8,036 bases of DNA from Gammaproteobacteria bacterium (GCA_013041975.1 JABDQZ010000312.1:1-8036), one strand, 5' to 3'. Counted from the first letter of the stretch, positions 1-7,192 are shown. Notes: a model not told the origin generated them from the sequence alone. Translations and numbers: made by a program.

Positions 1-269
1 GAAATGGACTGTCATTGTTGGTGAATCCTGATTCGTTAAGCAAATTACCAAAGTTCAAGCATGCCAATGCTACCGACGCAATGACCGGCAGGGTTGACGG
101 CCTGAAGAATCAAGGTGTTAAATTTCAGGTTTGTGCCAACACCGTAAAAGGCCGCAAAGTCGACATGGAAAATGACCTTTATAACGTAAGCCAATCTGAT
201 ATTGTTCCTAGTGGTGTAGCGGAACTGACTCACCTTCAAATGGCTGGATATACCTACATAAAGCCTTAA
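1..269 (+). CDS. DsrE/DsrF-like family protein, C-terminal part (5' end outside window)
   Basis: The reading frame is open from base 3 to a TAA at 267-269, giving about 88 residues with no convincing start, so the gene begins upstream of the window. The visible part matches the C-terminal half of small DsrE-like proteins (COG1416 type, usually around 140-170 residues). It has a GVKFQVCANT segment with a single Cys, the position often proposed to carry sulfur, followed by the VPSGVAEL and GYTYIKP end block. Related proteins in the DsrE/TusD fold bind or transfer sulfane sulfur, but many members of this branch have no tested function, so only the family is called. A possible secretion signal, common in this branch, would lie in the missing N-terminus. 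An intrinsic terminator 50 bases downstream closes the transcript. Neighbouring sulfur-related genes (permease, suf operon) fit, but they are not in the same operon. Confidence 0.8.
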   Translation, partial: NGLSLLVNPDSLSKLPKFKHANATDAMTGRVDGLKNQGVKFQVCANTVKGRKVDMENDLYNVSQSDIVPSGVAELTHLQMAGYTYIKP

Positions 270-318
270 AGGTTATATTATAAATCACTAAATCAGTACT
301 TTTCATATAGTTCCTTAT

Positions 319-350
319 AGCCTCAATATCTATTGAGGCTTTTTTATTTT
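319..350 (+). terminator. Rho-independent terminator of the DsrE-like gene
   Basis: A perfect 10-base inverted repeat (AGCCTCAATA at 319-328, TATTGAGGCT at 331-340) has a central TC; as RNA this is a 9-bp stem with a 4-base loop. It is followed directly by a T-rich run (340-350). It lies 50 bases after the DsrE-like stop codon and ahead of the next promoter, as expected for a transcript end. Confidence 0.88.
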
Positions 351-407
351 TATTGGAAGCGGGTACCAGTCATTTTCTCTTGTCGGGTTACGTTTAGTAT
401 TGCCAAA

Positions 408-436
408 TTCTCAGCCATGGGTTGTATTTGTATAAT
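408..436 (+). promoter_or_regulatory. Predicted sigma70 promoter of the DUF2189 gene
   Basis: A perfect TATAAT (431-436) lies 17 bases after TTCTCA (408-413; 4 of 6 matches to TTGACA). It sits between the upstream terminator and the DUF2189 start, predicting a leader of about 65 bases. This is prediction from consensus only. Confidence 0.5.
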
Positions 437-508
437 GTGCCTGGAAATAGTTTTCTGATCCTAATGGGCTATGCTAGTGTTTAACATTAGCATCCTTATG
501 AGGCTGTC

Positions 509-1309
509 ATGTCAACTAATCCAGAAGAAATGCCAGAAAAAACCGATGAGCTTCCTTTTGTCGCGCCTTGCCGACAGTTGGATATGGGAGCGCCCTTAAG
601 ATGGGTTCGACAGGGTTGGAGTGATTTAAAAAGAGCACCAAAGCAGAGCCTGAGTTATGGGTTGGTGCTCCTGTTTTTAAGTGTCCTGATTAGTTACACA
701 GCCTGGCATGTTGGGAGTGTATATTTAATGGTTGCCATGTTATCGGGGTTTATCTTTATTGGCCCTGTGATGGCAATTGGCCTTTATTCGATAAGTAAAC
801 AATTACAACACGGTTATTCACCTGAATTAGGCTACTGCATTCGTCAGGAACAAAGACATCTCGGAAGTGAATTGGTATTTGCCATCATATTGCTCATTGT
901 TGTTCTGGTATGGGCCAGAGCAGCTTCTATGATTCATATCTTTTTCCCTACAGACGGGAGTGCGGAATTTGCTGACTTTGCCGTTTTTCTAGGGGTGGGG
1001 TCTGCTGTTGGTTCTATTTTTGCGGCGATTGTTTTTTGTGCCAGTGCTTTTTCTTTACCCATGATAATGGATAAAAATGTTGATACGGTGACGGCGGTAT
1101 TGAGTAGCGTCAACGCAGTATTGCGAAATAAAGCGGTCATGCTTTTATGGGTTTCGATTATCATTTTTTCGTTATTATTAAGTTTTTTGACTGGATTGCT
1201 TGGCTTGGTAATACTCATGCCGCTGATCGGTCACGCTACCTGGCATGCTTATCAGGAGACCATAGATGCGAGCAGTTGGCCGGATTACATTAAATCCGTA
1301 CCAGATTGA
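509..1309 (+). CDS. DUF2189 domain-containing integral membrane protein
   Basis: The 266-residue product matches the DUF2189 family, whose function is unknown. A short polar N-terminus (about residues 1-25) is followed by the family-like segment with PLRWVRQGWSDLKRAP and SLSYGL, then hydrophobic stretches at about 49-68, 72-92, 122-145, 155-180 and 211-245. I expect five or six inner-membrane helices, the last stretch being long enough for a tight hairpin. The C-terminus carries GHATWHAYQETID, resembling the family's conserved end. The ATG at 509 is supported by GAGG at 500-503 with a 5-base gap. It has its own predicted promoter and stands alone: 207 bases separate it from the next gene. No catalytic residues are evident; a membrane-organising or transport-accessory role would be a guess. 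Confidence 0.85.
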   Translation: MSTNPEEMPEKTDELPFVAPCRQLDMGAPLRWVRQGWSDLKRAPKQSLSYGLVLLFLSVLISYTAWHVGSVYLMVAMLSGFIFIGPVMAIGLYSISKQLQHGYSPELGYCIRQEQRHLGSELVFAIILLIVVLVWARAASMIHIFFPTDGSAEFADFAVFLGVGSAVGSIFAAIVFCASAFSLPMIMDKNVDTVTAVLSSVNAVLRNKAVMLLWVSIIIFSLLLSFLTGLLGLVILMPLIGHATWHAYQETIDASSWPDYIKSVPD

Positions 1310-1391
1310 TTGAGATTGGCCAATGCAGGTTCAGCAGAAATATTTTCCAATAATCAACTTAAGTCAGGAGAGCTCGAGTCATTCTGAAAAG

Positions 1392-1436
1392 TTGACATAT
1401 CATAATTCAAGACATCAATAATGTAGGGTATATTAT
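1392..1436 (+). promoter_or_regulatory. Weak promoter candidates for the YeeE/YedE gene
   Basis: Two overlapping sigma70-like options exist. One is a perfect TTGACA (1392-1397) with AATAAT (1417-1422), but the 19-base spacer is long. The other is AAGACA (1409-1414) with TATTAT (1431-1436) and a 16-base spacer. Either gives a leader of roughly 75-90 bases. No clear terminator separates this region from the DUF2189 gene, so readthrough is possible too. Confidence 0.3.
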
Positions 1437-1516
1437 AAGGCTTAATTCTGTTTATTTTCTGAAGTGAAACTTCTGAAAAAGAACTACGCTTCGGTTTCAT
1501 TATTATAGGTCTGGTT

Positions 1517-2725
1517 GTGTTGACATTATCATTAACTGAACAAGTATTTCTCTGGGGTTTTCTGGTCGCTACCTTATTAGGCGCTTTGGTAAATAAAACA
1601 AACTTCTGCACCATGGGCGCCGTTTCTGACTGGGTTAATATGGGGAGTGCCAGTCGTATGCGTGCCTGGGTGCTGGCAATGGCCCTGGCCATTGTTGCCG
1701 TGGCTACGCTGGAATACCTGCAGGTCTTTTCACTTGAATCAACCAGAACACCTTACCGCACACCACATTTTCTCTGGGTTCGGTACCTGCTTGGCGGCTT
1801 AATATTCGGGGTTGGTATGACTCTGGCTAGTGGCTGTGCCAATAAAGCCCTGGTACGCCTTGGTGGAGGCAATCTCAAGTCCGTGATTGTTATTCTGATT
1901 GCTGGCTCCTTCGCTTATTTAATGGGGAGAGCTTCTTTATATGAAATCATTTTTGAACCGTGGGTTGAGGCGGTAGCGATAGACCTGGATCGTTATGCTA
2001 TCTATGAACAGGACCTGGGGAGTTTTATCAGCGGCATTTTCGGAATGGAAAACTTATCCGGAATTCGCTTAATCAGTGGATTGTTTGTTGGGATGGTATT
2101 ACTGGTGTTTGTTTTTAAATCCATATCATTCAGGCGTGACGGGTTAAATATACTGGCTGGTGTAAGTGTTGGCGCTGCAGTTGTTGCAGCCTGGTATATC
2201 ACCGGCGGTCCGCTGGGTCAGGAGTGGATGGAAGCAATGGAATGGGAACAGGAAAAACCTATCGGGATTGCGGTGCAGGGTTTGACTTTCATAGGTCCCA
2301 TGACAAATATCATTACCTTGATACTAAACCCTGATAATTTGTTTTTGATCGGTTTTTGTATGATTACCCTGTTGGGTGTGGTTACCGGGTCTTTTTTATA
2401 TGCTGTTTTCAGTAAAAGCTTCCGTGTTGAGTGGTTTTCATCCTGGAAAGACTTTTTTACCCATGTGATCGGTGCAGCGATGATGGGGATAGGGGGGGTG
2501 TTAGCCATGGGGTGTACTATCGGCCAAGGAGTTTCAGGCGTGTCAACTTTGGCTCTAGGCTCTTTTATCGCAGTCACTTCCATTATGCTGGGCAGTGCAA
2601 TCACCATGAAAACACAATATTACAAAATGGTTTATGAGGAAGCTTCAATCCTGTTGGCTTTTCAAACCGCTCTGGTCGATTTACATCTATTGCCTGAAGC
2701 ACTTCGAAAACTTGAAAAAGTATAA
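1517..2725 (+). CDS. YeeE/YedE family (sulfur transport type) membrane permease
   Basis: This 402-residue, highly hydrophobic protein is built from two related halves, as in YeeE/YedE proteins. The N-terminal half has NFCTMGAVSDW (Cys31) and the hallmark SGCANKALVRLGGGN (Cys107). The C-terminal half repeats the second motif as AMGCTIGQGVSG (Cys333). In the characterised relative TsuA, which imports thiosulfate, pore cysteines act in substrate passage, so uptake of thiosulfate or another sulfur species across the inner membrane is likely; the substrate cannot be read from sequence. The second half lacks a Cys in the segment that seems to correspond to NFC, having FIGPMTN (about 258-264). The start is GTG at 1517, chosen because AGG (1507-1509) lies 7 bases upstream. 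The gene is 221 bases upstream of sufB on the same strand and probably separately transcribed. Confidence 0.88.
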   Translation: MLTLSLTEQVFLWGFLVATLLGALVNKTNFCTMGAVSDWVNMGSASRMRAWVLAMALAIVAVATLEYLQVFSLESTRTPYRTPHFLWVRYLLGGLIFGVGMTLASGCANKALVRLGGGNLKSVIVILIAGSFAYLMGRASLYEIIFEPWVEAVAIDLDRYAIYEQDLGSFISGIFGMENLSGIRLISGLFVGMVLLVFVFKSISFRRDGLNILAGVSVGAAVVAAWYITGGPLGQEWMEAMEWEQEKPIGIAVQGLTFIGPMTNIITLILNPDNLFLIGFCMITLLGVVTGSFLYAVFSKSFRVEWFSSWKDFFTHVIGAAMMGIGGVLAMGCTIGQGVSGVSTLALGSFIAVTSIMLGSAITMKTQYYKMVYEEASILLAFQTALVDLHLLPEALRKLEKV

Positions 2726-2792
2726 AGTGTCTTTAGCCTAAACAGGTTATTTCAATGCCGGCAATACTGCATGACAGGGAATACCGGAAATA

Positions 2793-2867
2793 GTGTTTAT
2801 TTGCCTCACTTAAGATATGACATATTGGCTTGGTAGCGAATACAGGTTGCACCATGCCAATAAACAC
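2793..2867. repeat. 9-bp inverted repeat with 57-base spacer upstream of suf
   Basis: GTGTTTATT (2793-2801) is the exact reverse complement of AATAAACAC (2859-2867). The right arm shares bases 2859-2862 with the hairpin at 2823-2862, so the two pairings exclude each other. The function is unknown and chance occurrence is possible because the arms are AT-rich. Confidence 0.4.
2823..2862. repeat. Imperfect 12-bp hairpin / dyad symmetry upstream of the suf promoter
   Basis: TATTGGCTTGGT (2823-2834) pairs with ACCATGCCAATA (2851-2862) at 11 of 12 positions, with one T-T mismatch and a 16-base loop. Neither strand shows a T-run after the stem, so it does not look like an intrinsic terminator. It lies 19 bases upstream of the predicted -35 element, a position suitable for an activator-binding dyad. 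If an upstream transcript runs through, it would also fold as RNA. A 5-bp palindrome ATATGACATAT (2815-2825) adjoins it. Confidence 0.6.
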
Positions 2868-2880
2868 ACTTTCTATATCG

Positions 2881-2908
2881 TTGAATCTTTAACCCATATC
2901 ACTATAAC
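2881..2908 (+). promoter_or_regulatory. sufBp: Predicted sigma70 promoter of the suf operon
   Basis: TTGAAT (2881-2886; 4 of 6 to consensus) and TATAAC (2903-2908; 5 of 6) are separated by 16 bases. The start of transcription would be near 2915, leaving a leader of about 30 bases before sufB. It overlaps the putative operator at 2904-2928. Confidence 0.45.
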
Positions 2909-2928
2909 CTAGTAAAACGCTCGGGAAT
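2904..2928 (+). promoter_or_regulatory. Putative IscR type 1-like operator overlapping the suf -10 region
   Basis: The 25 bases at 2904-2928 match about 19 of 25 positions of the published IscR type 1 consensus ATASYYGACTRWWWYAGTCRRSTAT as I recall it. The right half ends CTCGGGAAT, much like known iscR operator half-sites, while the left half (ACCTAGT) deviates in the GACT core. Its place, from the -10 box to about +14, would suit repression by [2Fe-2S]-IscR. The regulator gene is not in the window. The site was judged by eye, so an IscR-family relative or a chance match remains possible. Confidence 0.42.
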
Positions 2929-2946
2929 TATTTAGGGGTTATAGTT

Positions 2947-4395
2947 ATGCAAACTGGAAACAGTTCAATTGATGAATTGTTAGATGGAGGGTACGAATAC
3001 GGTTTTGTTACTGACGTCGTATCTGACACCTTGCCACCTGGTCTGGATGAATCAACCATCAAGGCCATTTCAGCCAAGAAAAATGAGCCTGAATGGCTGC
3101 TGCAATGGCGAATCCAGGCCTACCGTCACTGGCTTACCATGGATGAGCCTGAGTGGGCACATATTGCGAAACCGAAAATAGATTTTCAGTCAATATCCTA
3201 CTATTCGGCACCCAGTTCCATGAAAGAGGCGCCGGAAAGCCTGGATGATATCGATCCGGAGATTCGCAAAACTTACGATAAGCTGGGTATTCCCATTGAA
3301 GAGCAGATGGCATTGGCCGGTATAGCGGTAGATGCCGTTTTTGACAGTGTTTCTGTGGCTACGACCTTTCGGGAAAAACTGGCAGAGTCGGGTGTTATTT
3401 TCACTTCCATTTCAGAAGCCGTTCACGATCATCCCGATTTAGTAAAAGACTACCTGGGTTCGGTTGTGTCTTATCGGGATAACTTTTTTGCCTGCCTTAA
3501 TGCCGCGGTCTTCAGTGATGGTACTTTTGTCTACATACCCAAGGGTGTTAAGTGTCCGATGGAGTTATCAACCTATTTTCGTATAAACGAGCGAAATACA
3601 GGCCAGTTTGAACGAACACTAATAATCGCTGAAGAAGAAAGTCAGGTCAGTTACCTTGAAGGGTGCACGGCGCCAATGCGCGACGAAAATCAACTGCATG
3701 CCGCAGTTGTCGAACTGGTCGCTAAAACGGATGCCACCATAAAGTATTCTACGGTGCAGAATTGGTACCCCGGCGATGACCAGGGTAAAGGCGGTATCTA
3801 CAACTTTGTGACCAAGCGCGGAGACTGCCGGGGTGATCGTTCTCGTATTTCATGGACACAGGTTGAAACCGGCTCTGCCATTACCTGGAAATATCCAAGC
3901 TGTATATTACGTGGTGATAATTCAGTCGGTGAATTTTATTCTGTGGCGGTTGCGCGGGGAATGCAGCAGGCAGATACCGGCACAAAAATGATCCATATGG
4001 GTAAAAATACCTCGAGCACCATTGTATCCAAGGGGATATCAGCCGGTCAGGGGCAGAATACCTACCGTGGTCTGGTTCGCATAGCCCAGGCTGCTGAAAA
4101 TGCCAGAAACCATACTCAGTGCGACTCACTTTTAATTGGGGATAAATGTGGTGCGCATACATTTCCTTACATTGAAAACCGCAATCCAACGGCCAAGCTA
4201 GAGCACGAGGCAACCACATCCAAGATCGGTGAGGACCAACTGTTCTATTGTCGCCAGAGAGGTCTGAGTGAAGAGGATGCCGTTTCAATGATTGTGAATG
4301 GTTTCTGTAAGGAAGTGTTTAATGAATTACCAATGGAATTTGCTGTTGAAGCACAAAAACTGCTTAGCGTGACTTTAGAAGGCGCCGTTGGCTAA
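2947..4395 (+). CDS. sufB: Fe-S cluster assembly scaffold protein SufB
   Basis: SufB is the core scaffold subunit of the cytoplasmic SufBC2D complex, on which Fe-S clusters are built using sulfur delivered by SufE. The 482-residue product aligns with E. coli SufB (495 residues) along its whole length: AISAKKNEPEWLLQWR near the N-terminus, FDSVSVATT and PKGVKCPMELSTYF in the middle, and a nearly identical C-terminus. Key residues are present: Cys240 in YLEGCTAP (E. coli Cys254, sulfur entry), Cys392 in HTQCDS (Cys405, cluster site) and Glu421 in LEHEATTS (Glu434). The cysteine-rich insert near residue 100 of the E. coli protein is absent, and E. coli Cys424 is replaced by Asn411, so neither is likely to be essential here. 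The ATG at 2947 has AGGGG (2934-2938) 8 bases upstream. It is the first gene of the operon and ends 8 bases before the sufC ATG at 4404. Confidence 0.98.
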   Translation: MQTGNSSIDELLDGGYEYGFVTDVVSDTLPPGLDESTIKAISAKKNEPEWLLQWRIQAYRHWLTMDEPEWAHIAKPKIDFQSISYYSAPSSMKEAPESLDDIDPEIRKTYDKLGIPIEEQMALAGIAVDAVFDSVSVATTFREKLAESGVIFTSISEAVHDHPDLVKDYLGSVVSYRDNFFACLNAAVFSDGTFVYIPKGVKCPMELSTYFRINERNTGQFERTLIIAEEESQVSYLEGCTAPMRDENQLHAAVVELVAKTDATIKYSTVQNWYPGDDQGKGGIYNFVTKRGDCRGDRSRISWTQVETGSAITWKYPSCILRGDNSVGEFYSVAVARGMQQADTGTKMIHMGKNTSSTIVSKGISAGQGQNTYRGLVRIAQAAENARNHTQCDSLLIGDKCGAHTFPYIENRNPTAKLEHEATTSKIGEDQLFYCRQRGLSEEDAVSMIVNGFCKEVFNELPMEFAVEAQKLLSVTLEGAVG

Positions 4396-4409
4396 CCGGA
4401 GTAATGACA

Positions 4410-5162
4410 ATGTTGACGATAAATGATTTAAAAGTTTCAGTAGAAGATAAAGATATCCTTAAAGGATTGTCACTGCAGGTAAATGCTGGAGAAGTACACG
4501 CTATTATGGGGCCGAACGGTTCCGGTAAAAGTACCTTATCGCATGTGCTGGCCGGTAAAGATGGTTACCAGGTTACATCTGGCAGTATTACTTATAATGG
4601 ATCCGACCTGCTCGATCTGGAAACAGAACAACGTGCCCACCAGGGTATATTCCTGGCCATGCAATACCCGGTTGAGTTGCCCGGGGTAAACAACATGGTT
4701 TTTTTGCGTGAATCGTATAACGCTATCAGAAAGTCACGTGGAGAAGATGAACTGGATTCTCCCGCGTTTATCAAGCTGATTAGGGAGAAAGCAGACCAGG
4801 TCAAGTTACCGGGCAAGTTATTGAAGCGCAGTGTTAATAGCGGTTTCTCGGGTGGCGAGAAAAAGCGTAACGAGATACTGCAGATGGCATTACTGGAGCC
4901 CAGCCTGGCAATTCTTGATGAAACGGACTCGGGCCTTGATATCGATGCGTTACGTATCGTTGCCGATGGTGTTAATCAGCTACGCAGTGAAGACCGTGCC
5001 ATGATTGTGGTAACGCATTACCAGCGTCTGCTGGATTATATCAAGCCGGATGTGGTTCATGTGCTGGCAGATGGAAAGATTATAAAAACCGGTGATTTCA
5101 GCCTGGCACGTGAGCTTGAAGATAAAGGTTATGGCTGGTTGCTTGATGGAGAGGCCGCATGA
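4410..5162 (+). CDS. sufC: Fe-S cluster assembly ATPase SufC
   Basis: SufC is the ABC-type ATPase of the SufBC2D complex; ATP-driven dimerisation reshapes the SufB-SufD interface for cluster assembly. It is soluble, not a transporter. The motifs are complete: Walker A GPNGSGKST (34-42), ABC signature SGGEKKRN (from 147), Walker B LAILDE with catalytic Glu171, and the switch His203 in VTHYQR. I prefer the ATG at 4410 over the one at 4404. GGAG (4398-4401) is 8 bases from 4410 but only 2 from 4404, the protein then starts MLTINDL like E. coli SufC (MLSIKDL), and Lys152, Glu171 and His203 fall at exactly the E. coli positions. That gives 250 residues. Its stop overlaps the sufD start in ATGA (5159-5162), indicating translational coupling. 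Confidence 0.97.
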   Translation: MLTINDLKVSVEDKDILKGLSLQVNAGEVHAIMGPNGSGKSTLSHVLAGKDGYQVTSGSITYNGSDLLDLETEQRAHQGIFLAMQYPVELPGVNNMVFLRESYNAIRKSRGEDELDSPAFIKLIREKADQVKLPGKLLKRSVNSGFSGGEKKRNEILQMALLEPSLAILDETDSGLDIDALRIVADGVNQLRSEDRAMIVVTHYQRLLDYIKPDVVHVLADGKIIKTGDFSLARELEDKGYGWLLDGEAA

Positions 5163-6538
5163 CTACAGTAGCGAATAATGCCGAATGGCTTCAGGCCTTC
5201 AAGGCTGAGCTTGCTGAGGATGATGGTGATAGTTCTGACCACTTCGATCATTTGCGTCGGCAGGCTATCGATGCATTAAAATCGGAGCCACTGCCGTTTC
5301 GAACAATGGAACGCTGGCGCTATACGCCCGTTGATGCACTGTTTAAATTGCCTCTCAATATTGCCATAACTGGCGCGGCCAATGACATCGAACATAGCGA
5401 TTTGTTTAACCCTGAGGTGGACGCTTACAGGTTTGTGGTCAGTAACGGGCACGCTTTATTTCTTGGAAATGCCGCTGACCTGCCTGAAGGTGTAACTTTT
5501 ACCACCATGCACAAGGGTATGCAGGAAAATCAAACCCTGGCGTCCCGGTATGCTGGCACCGCTATGAGGCATCAGGGAGCAGAAAATACGGTCACGGCCT
5601 CCCCGGTTCAAAAAGACAGTAAACTTTTTCAATACCTTAACCAGTCAGCTACACCTGATGGTGTGTTTATCCATGTTGCAGAAGGTATACAGCTGGAAAA
5701 ACCAGTGGAAATTGTTTTTGTAAAAACAGGTGATCAGGCCGATCTTTTACAATCACATAACCTGGTCGTACTGGAAAAAAATGCAGCCATGACCTTGATT
5801 GAAAAGCATGTTGATGAGAAGACTTCCAGGAGCTTTTGCAATAACCAATCGGAACTGATTATTGATGACCACGCCAGTATGAAACACTATTATCTGCAGC
5901 AACAGGAAACCAGTAGCTGGCACCGCGACGGTATACACCGTATCCAGGCGGCTGACAGCCAGTATCAAGGCTGGTTTGGTTGCTGTGGCAGTCAATGGTG
6001 TCGTCTGGAAATGAACGCTTTTTTTACCGGCGAAAATGCGCTGAGTGAAGTGCAGGGTATACAATTGGCAATGCATGGGCAGGTTAACGATATTCACCTT
6101 GACATGCATCATGACGAGCCAAACTGCCACAGTGAACAACATTTCCGGGGGCTGGTTGCCGAAAAAAGTAAAATTGTTTTTGACGGCAATATTACTGTTT
6201 CACAGGATGCACAAAAAACGATTGCTCATTTGTCGGATAACAATCTGATGTTAACGCGAAATGCAGAAGTGGATGCCAAGCCGCAACTTGAGATCTATGC
6301 TGATGATGTGCAATGCAGTCATGGCACCAGTATTGGTGAGCTTGATGAACAGCAGGTTTTTTATCTGCGTTCCCGGGGTATTTCCGAAGAACGGGCAAGG
6401 CGACTTCTCAGTATCGGTTATGTTTCTGAAATAATTGAAAAGATTGAGCTCGACGCATTCAGGCACGAGATGCAGGAATTGCTCGAACGTCAGTTGCAGG
6501 CTTCAGGTGCAAAAGGGGCTTTAGGTGTCATTGAATAA
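5159..6538 (+). CDS. sufD: Fe-S cluster assembly protein SufD
   Basis: SufD is the SufB paralogue that pairs with SufB in the scaffold complex and helps iron enter the nascent cluster. The 459-residue product is somewhat longer than E. coli SufD (423). The N-terminal helical region contains PFRTMERWRYTPVDAL (about 46-61), typical of SufD. The beta-helix core follows, with HLDMHHDEPNCHSEQHFRG (about 313-331). The C-terminal block has QCSHGTSIGELDEQQVFYLRSRG, in which Cys386 and His388 correspond to E. coli Cys358 and His360; the latter is important for assembly. The start overlaps the end of sufC by 4 bases. A further overlap of 14 bases with the next gene (6525-6538) shows that the operon is translated as a unit. 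No frameshift or missing block is seen. Confidence 0.97.
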   Translation: MTTVANNAEWLQAFKAELAEDDGDSSDHFDHLRRQAIDALKSEPLPFRTMERWRYTPVDALFKLPLNIAITGAANDIEHSDLFNPEVDAYRFVVSNGHALFLGNAADLPEGVTFTTMHKGMQENQTLASRYAGTAMRHQGAENTVTASPVQKDSKLFQYLNQSATPDGVFIHVAEGIQLEKPVEIVFVKTGDQADLLQSHNLVVLEKNAAMTLIEKHVDEKTSRSFCNNQSELIIDDHASMKHYYLQQQETSSWHRDGIHRIQAADSQYQGWFGCCGSQWCRLEMNAFFTGENALSEVQGIQLAMHGQVNDIHLDMHHDEPNCHSEQHFRGLVAEKSKIVFDGNITVSQDAQKTIAHLSDNNLMLTRNAEVDAKPQLEIYADDVQCSHGTSIGELDEQQVFYLRSRGISEERARRLLSIGYVSEIIEKIELDAFRHEMQELLERQLQASGAKGALGVIE

Positions 6539-6830
6539 ACAGACAGTCATCGATGCTGTTAAAACGGTATTTGATCCAGAGATTCCAGTGAATGTTTACG
6601 ATCTTGGTTTGATATACTCGATTGATTTTATCCGCCCTGATCAAATACAGATCACCATGACGTTAACATCTCCAGCATGTCCTGTGGCGCAGTCACTTCC
6701 AAATCAGGTGAAACAGGCAGTGATTAGCGGCACAGGAATAGACAGGGTAGATGTAGAGGTTGTCTGGGATCCGCCGTGGAATCAGGATGCAATGAGCGAA
6801 GATGCCAAACTGGCATTAAACATGATTTAA
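6525..6830 (+). CDS. sufT: SUF-associated DUF59/MIP18 family protein (SufT-like)
   Basis: This 101-residue protein consists almost wholly of a DUF59/MIP18 domain: the DPEIPVNVYDLGLIY motif (about 17-31) and TSPACP with the conserved Cys52. In suf operons such proteins are called SufT and act as auxiliary factors in maturing Fe-S proteins. The same domain occurs in PaaD and eukaryotic CIA2, so the symbol rests mainly on the operon position. The start is GTG at 6525, with AGGGG (6514-6518) 6 bases upstream. It overlaps the sufD end by 14 bases and is 23 bases from the next gene. A TTG at 6531 is a less likely start. It occupies the slot right after sufD where many operons have sufS. Longer SufT proteins in other bacteria carry N-terminal extensions that this one lacks. 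Confidence 0.88.
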   Translation: MSLNKQTVIDAVKTVFDPEIPVNVYDLGLIYSIDFIRPDQIQITMTLTSPACPVAQSLPNQVKQAVISGTGIDRVDVEVVWDPPWNQDAMSEDAKLALNMI

Positions 6831-6853
6831 ATTAACAGTATGGAGAATGAATC

Positions 6854-7183
6854 ATGGCCGTTAACTTAACTGAAAATGCCGCTTCCCATGTAAAGGCAAT
6901 GTTGGAAAAAAGTGATAGTGGTATAGGTTTGAGAGTAGCGACACGTAAATCGGGTTGTACAGGTTATGCTTACGAAGTGGATTATGCCAGTAGTATAGAA
7001 GAGGATGACCACGTGTTTGAAAGCAATGACGTCAAAGTTATTGTCAAGGATGAGCATCTGAGTTTTCTTGACGGTATGGTAATTGACTTTGTTAAACAGA
7101 ACATGCTCAACGAAGGTTTCGATTTTATCAATCCAAATGTGCAGGATGAATGCGGCTGTGGCGAAAGTGTGTCCTTTAAATAG
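6854..7183 (+). CDS. sufA: A-type Fe-S carrier protein (IscA/SufA family)
   Basis: A-type carriers receive clusters from the scaffold and deliver them to client apoproteins; some also bind iron. The 109-residue product has the full HesB/IscA fold signature: SGCTGYAYEVDY with Cys35 and the C-terminal ECGCGESV with Cys100 and Cys102, the three cysteines that hold the cluster. NPNVQDECGCGES closely resembles E. coli IscA, so by sequence alone it could be named IscA or SufA. I use sufA because it lies inside the suf operon; ErpA is less likely. The ATG at 6854 has GGAG (6842-6845) 8 bases upstream. It is separated from sufE by 9 bases, with the sufE ribosome binding site starting at the last base of its stop codon. 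Confidence 0.93.
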   Translation: MAVNLTENAASHVKAMLEKSDSGIGLRVATRKSGCTGYAYEVDYASSIEEDDHVFESNDVKVIVKDEHLSFLDGMVIDFVKQNMLNEGFDFINPNVQDECGCGESVSFK

Positions 7184-7192
7184 GAGAGCAGC

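Noticed and set aside
1315..1324. Palindrome ATTGGCCAAT just after the DUF2189 gene
   Set aside because: Ten bases with no loop or T-run; likely chance.
1310..1516. Riboswitch or small RNA in the spacer before the YeeE/YedE gene
   Set aside because: I saw no known riboswitch core or stable fold, only short repeats of TCTGAA and weak promoter elements.
1354..1692. 112-codon minus-strand open frame overlapping the YeeE/YedE gene start
   Set aside because: It is antisense to a confidently assigned gene for much of its length, has no recognisable domain, and its composition is what an antisense frame gives.
2734..2753. Possible terminator after the YeeE/YedE gene (TAGCCT-AAAC-AGGTTA then TTTC)
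   Set aside because: The stem is only 6 bp with one G-U and lacks a real T-run; too weak to list.
3881..4288. 135-codon minus-strand open frame inside sufB
   Set aside because: It lies wholly within highly conserved sufB coding sequence, with no family resemblance; an antisense shadow.
5753..6142. 129-codon minus-strand open frame inside sufD
   Set aside because: Fully antisense to sufD, no domain or credible upstream signals.
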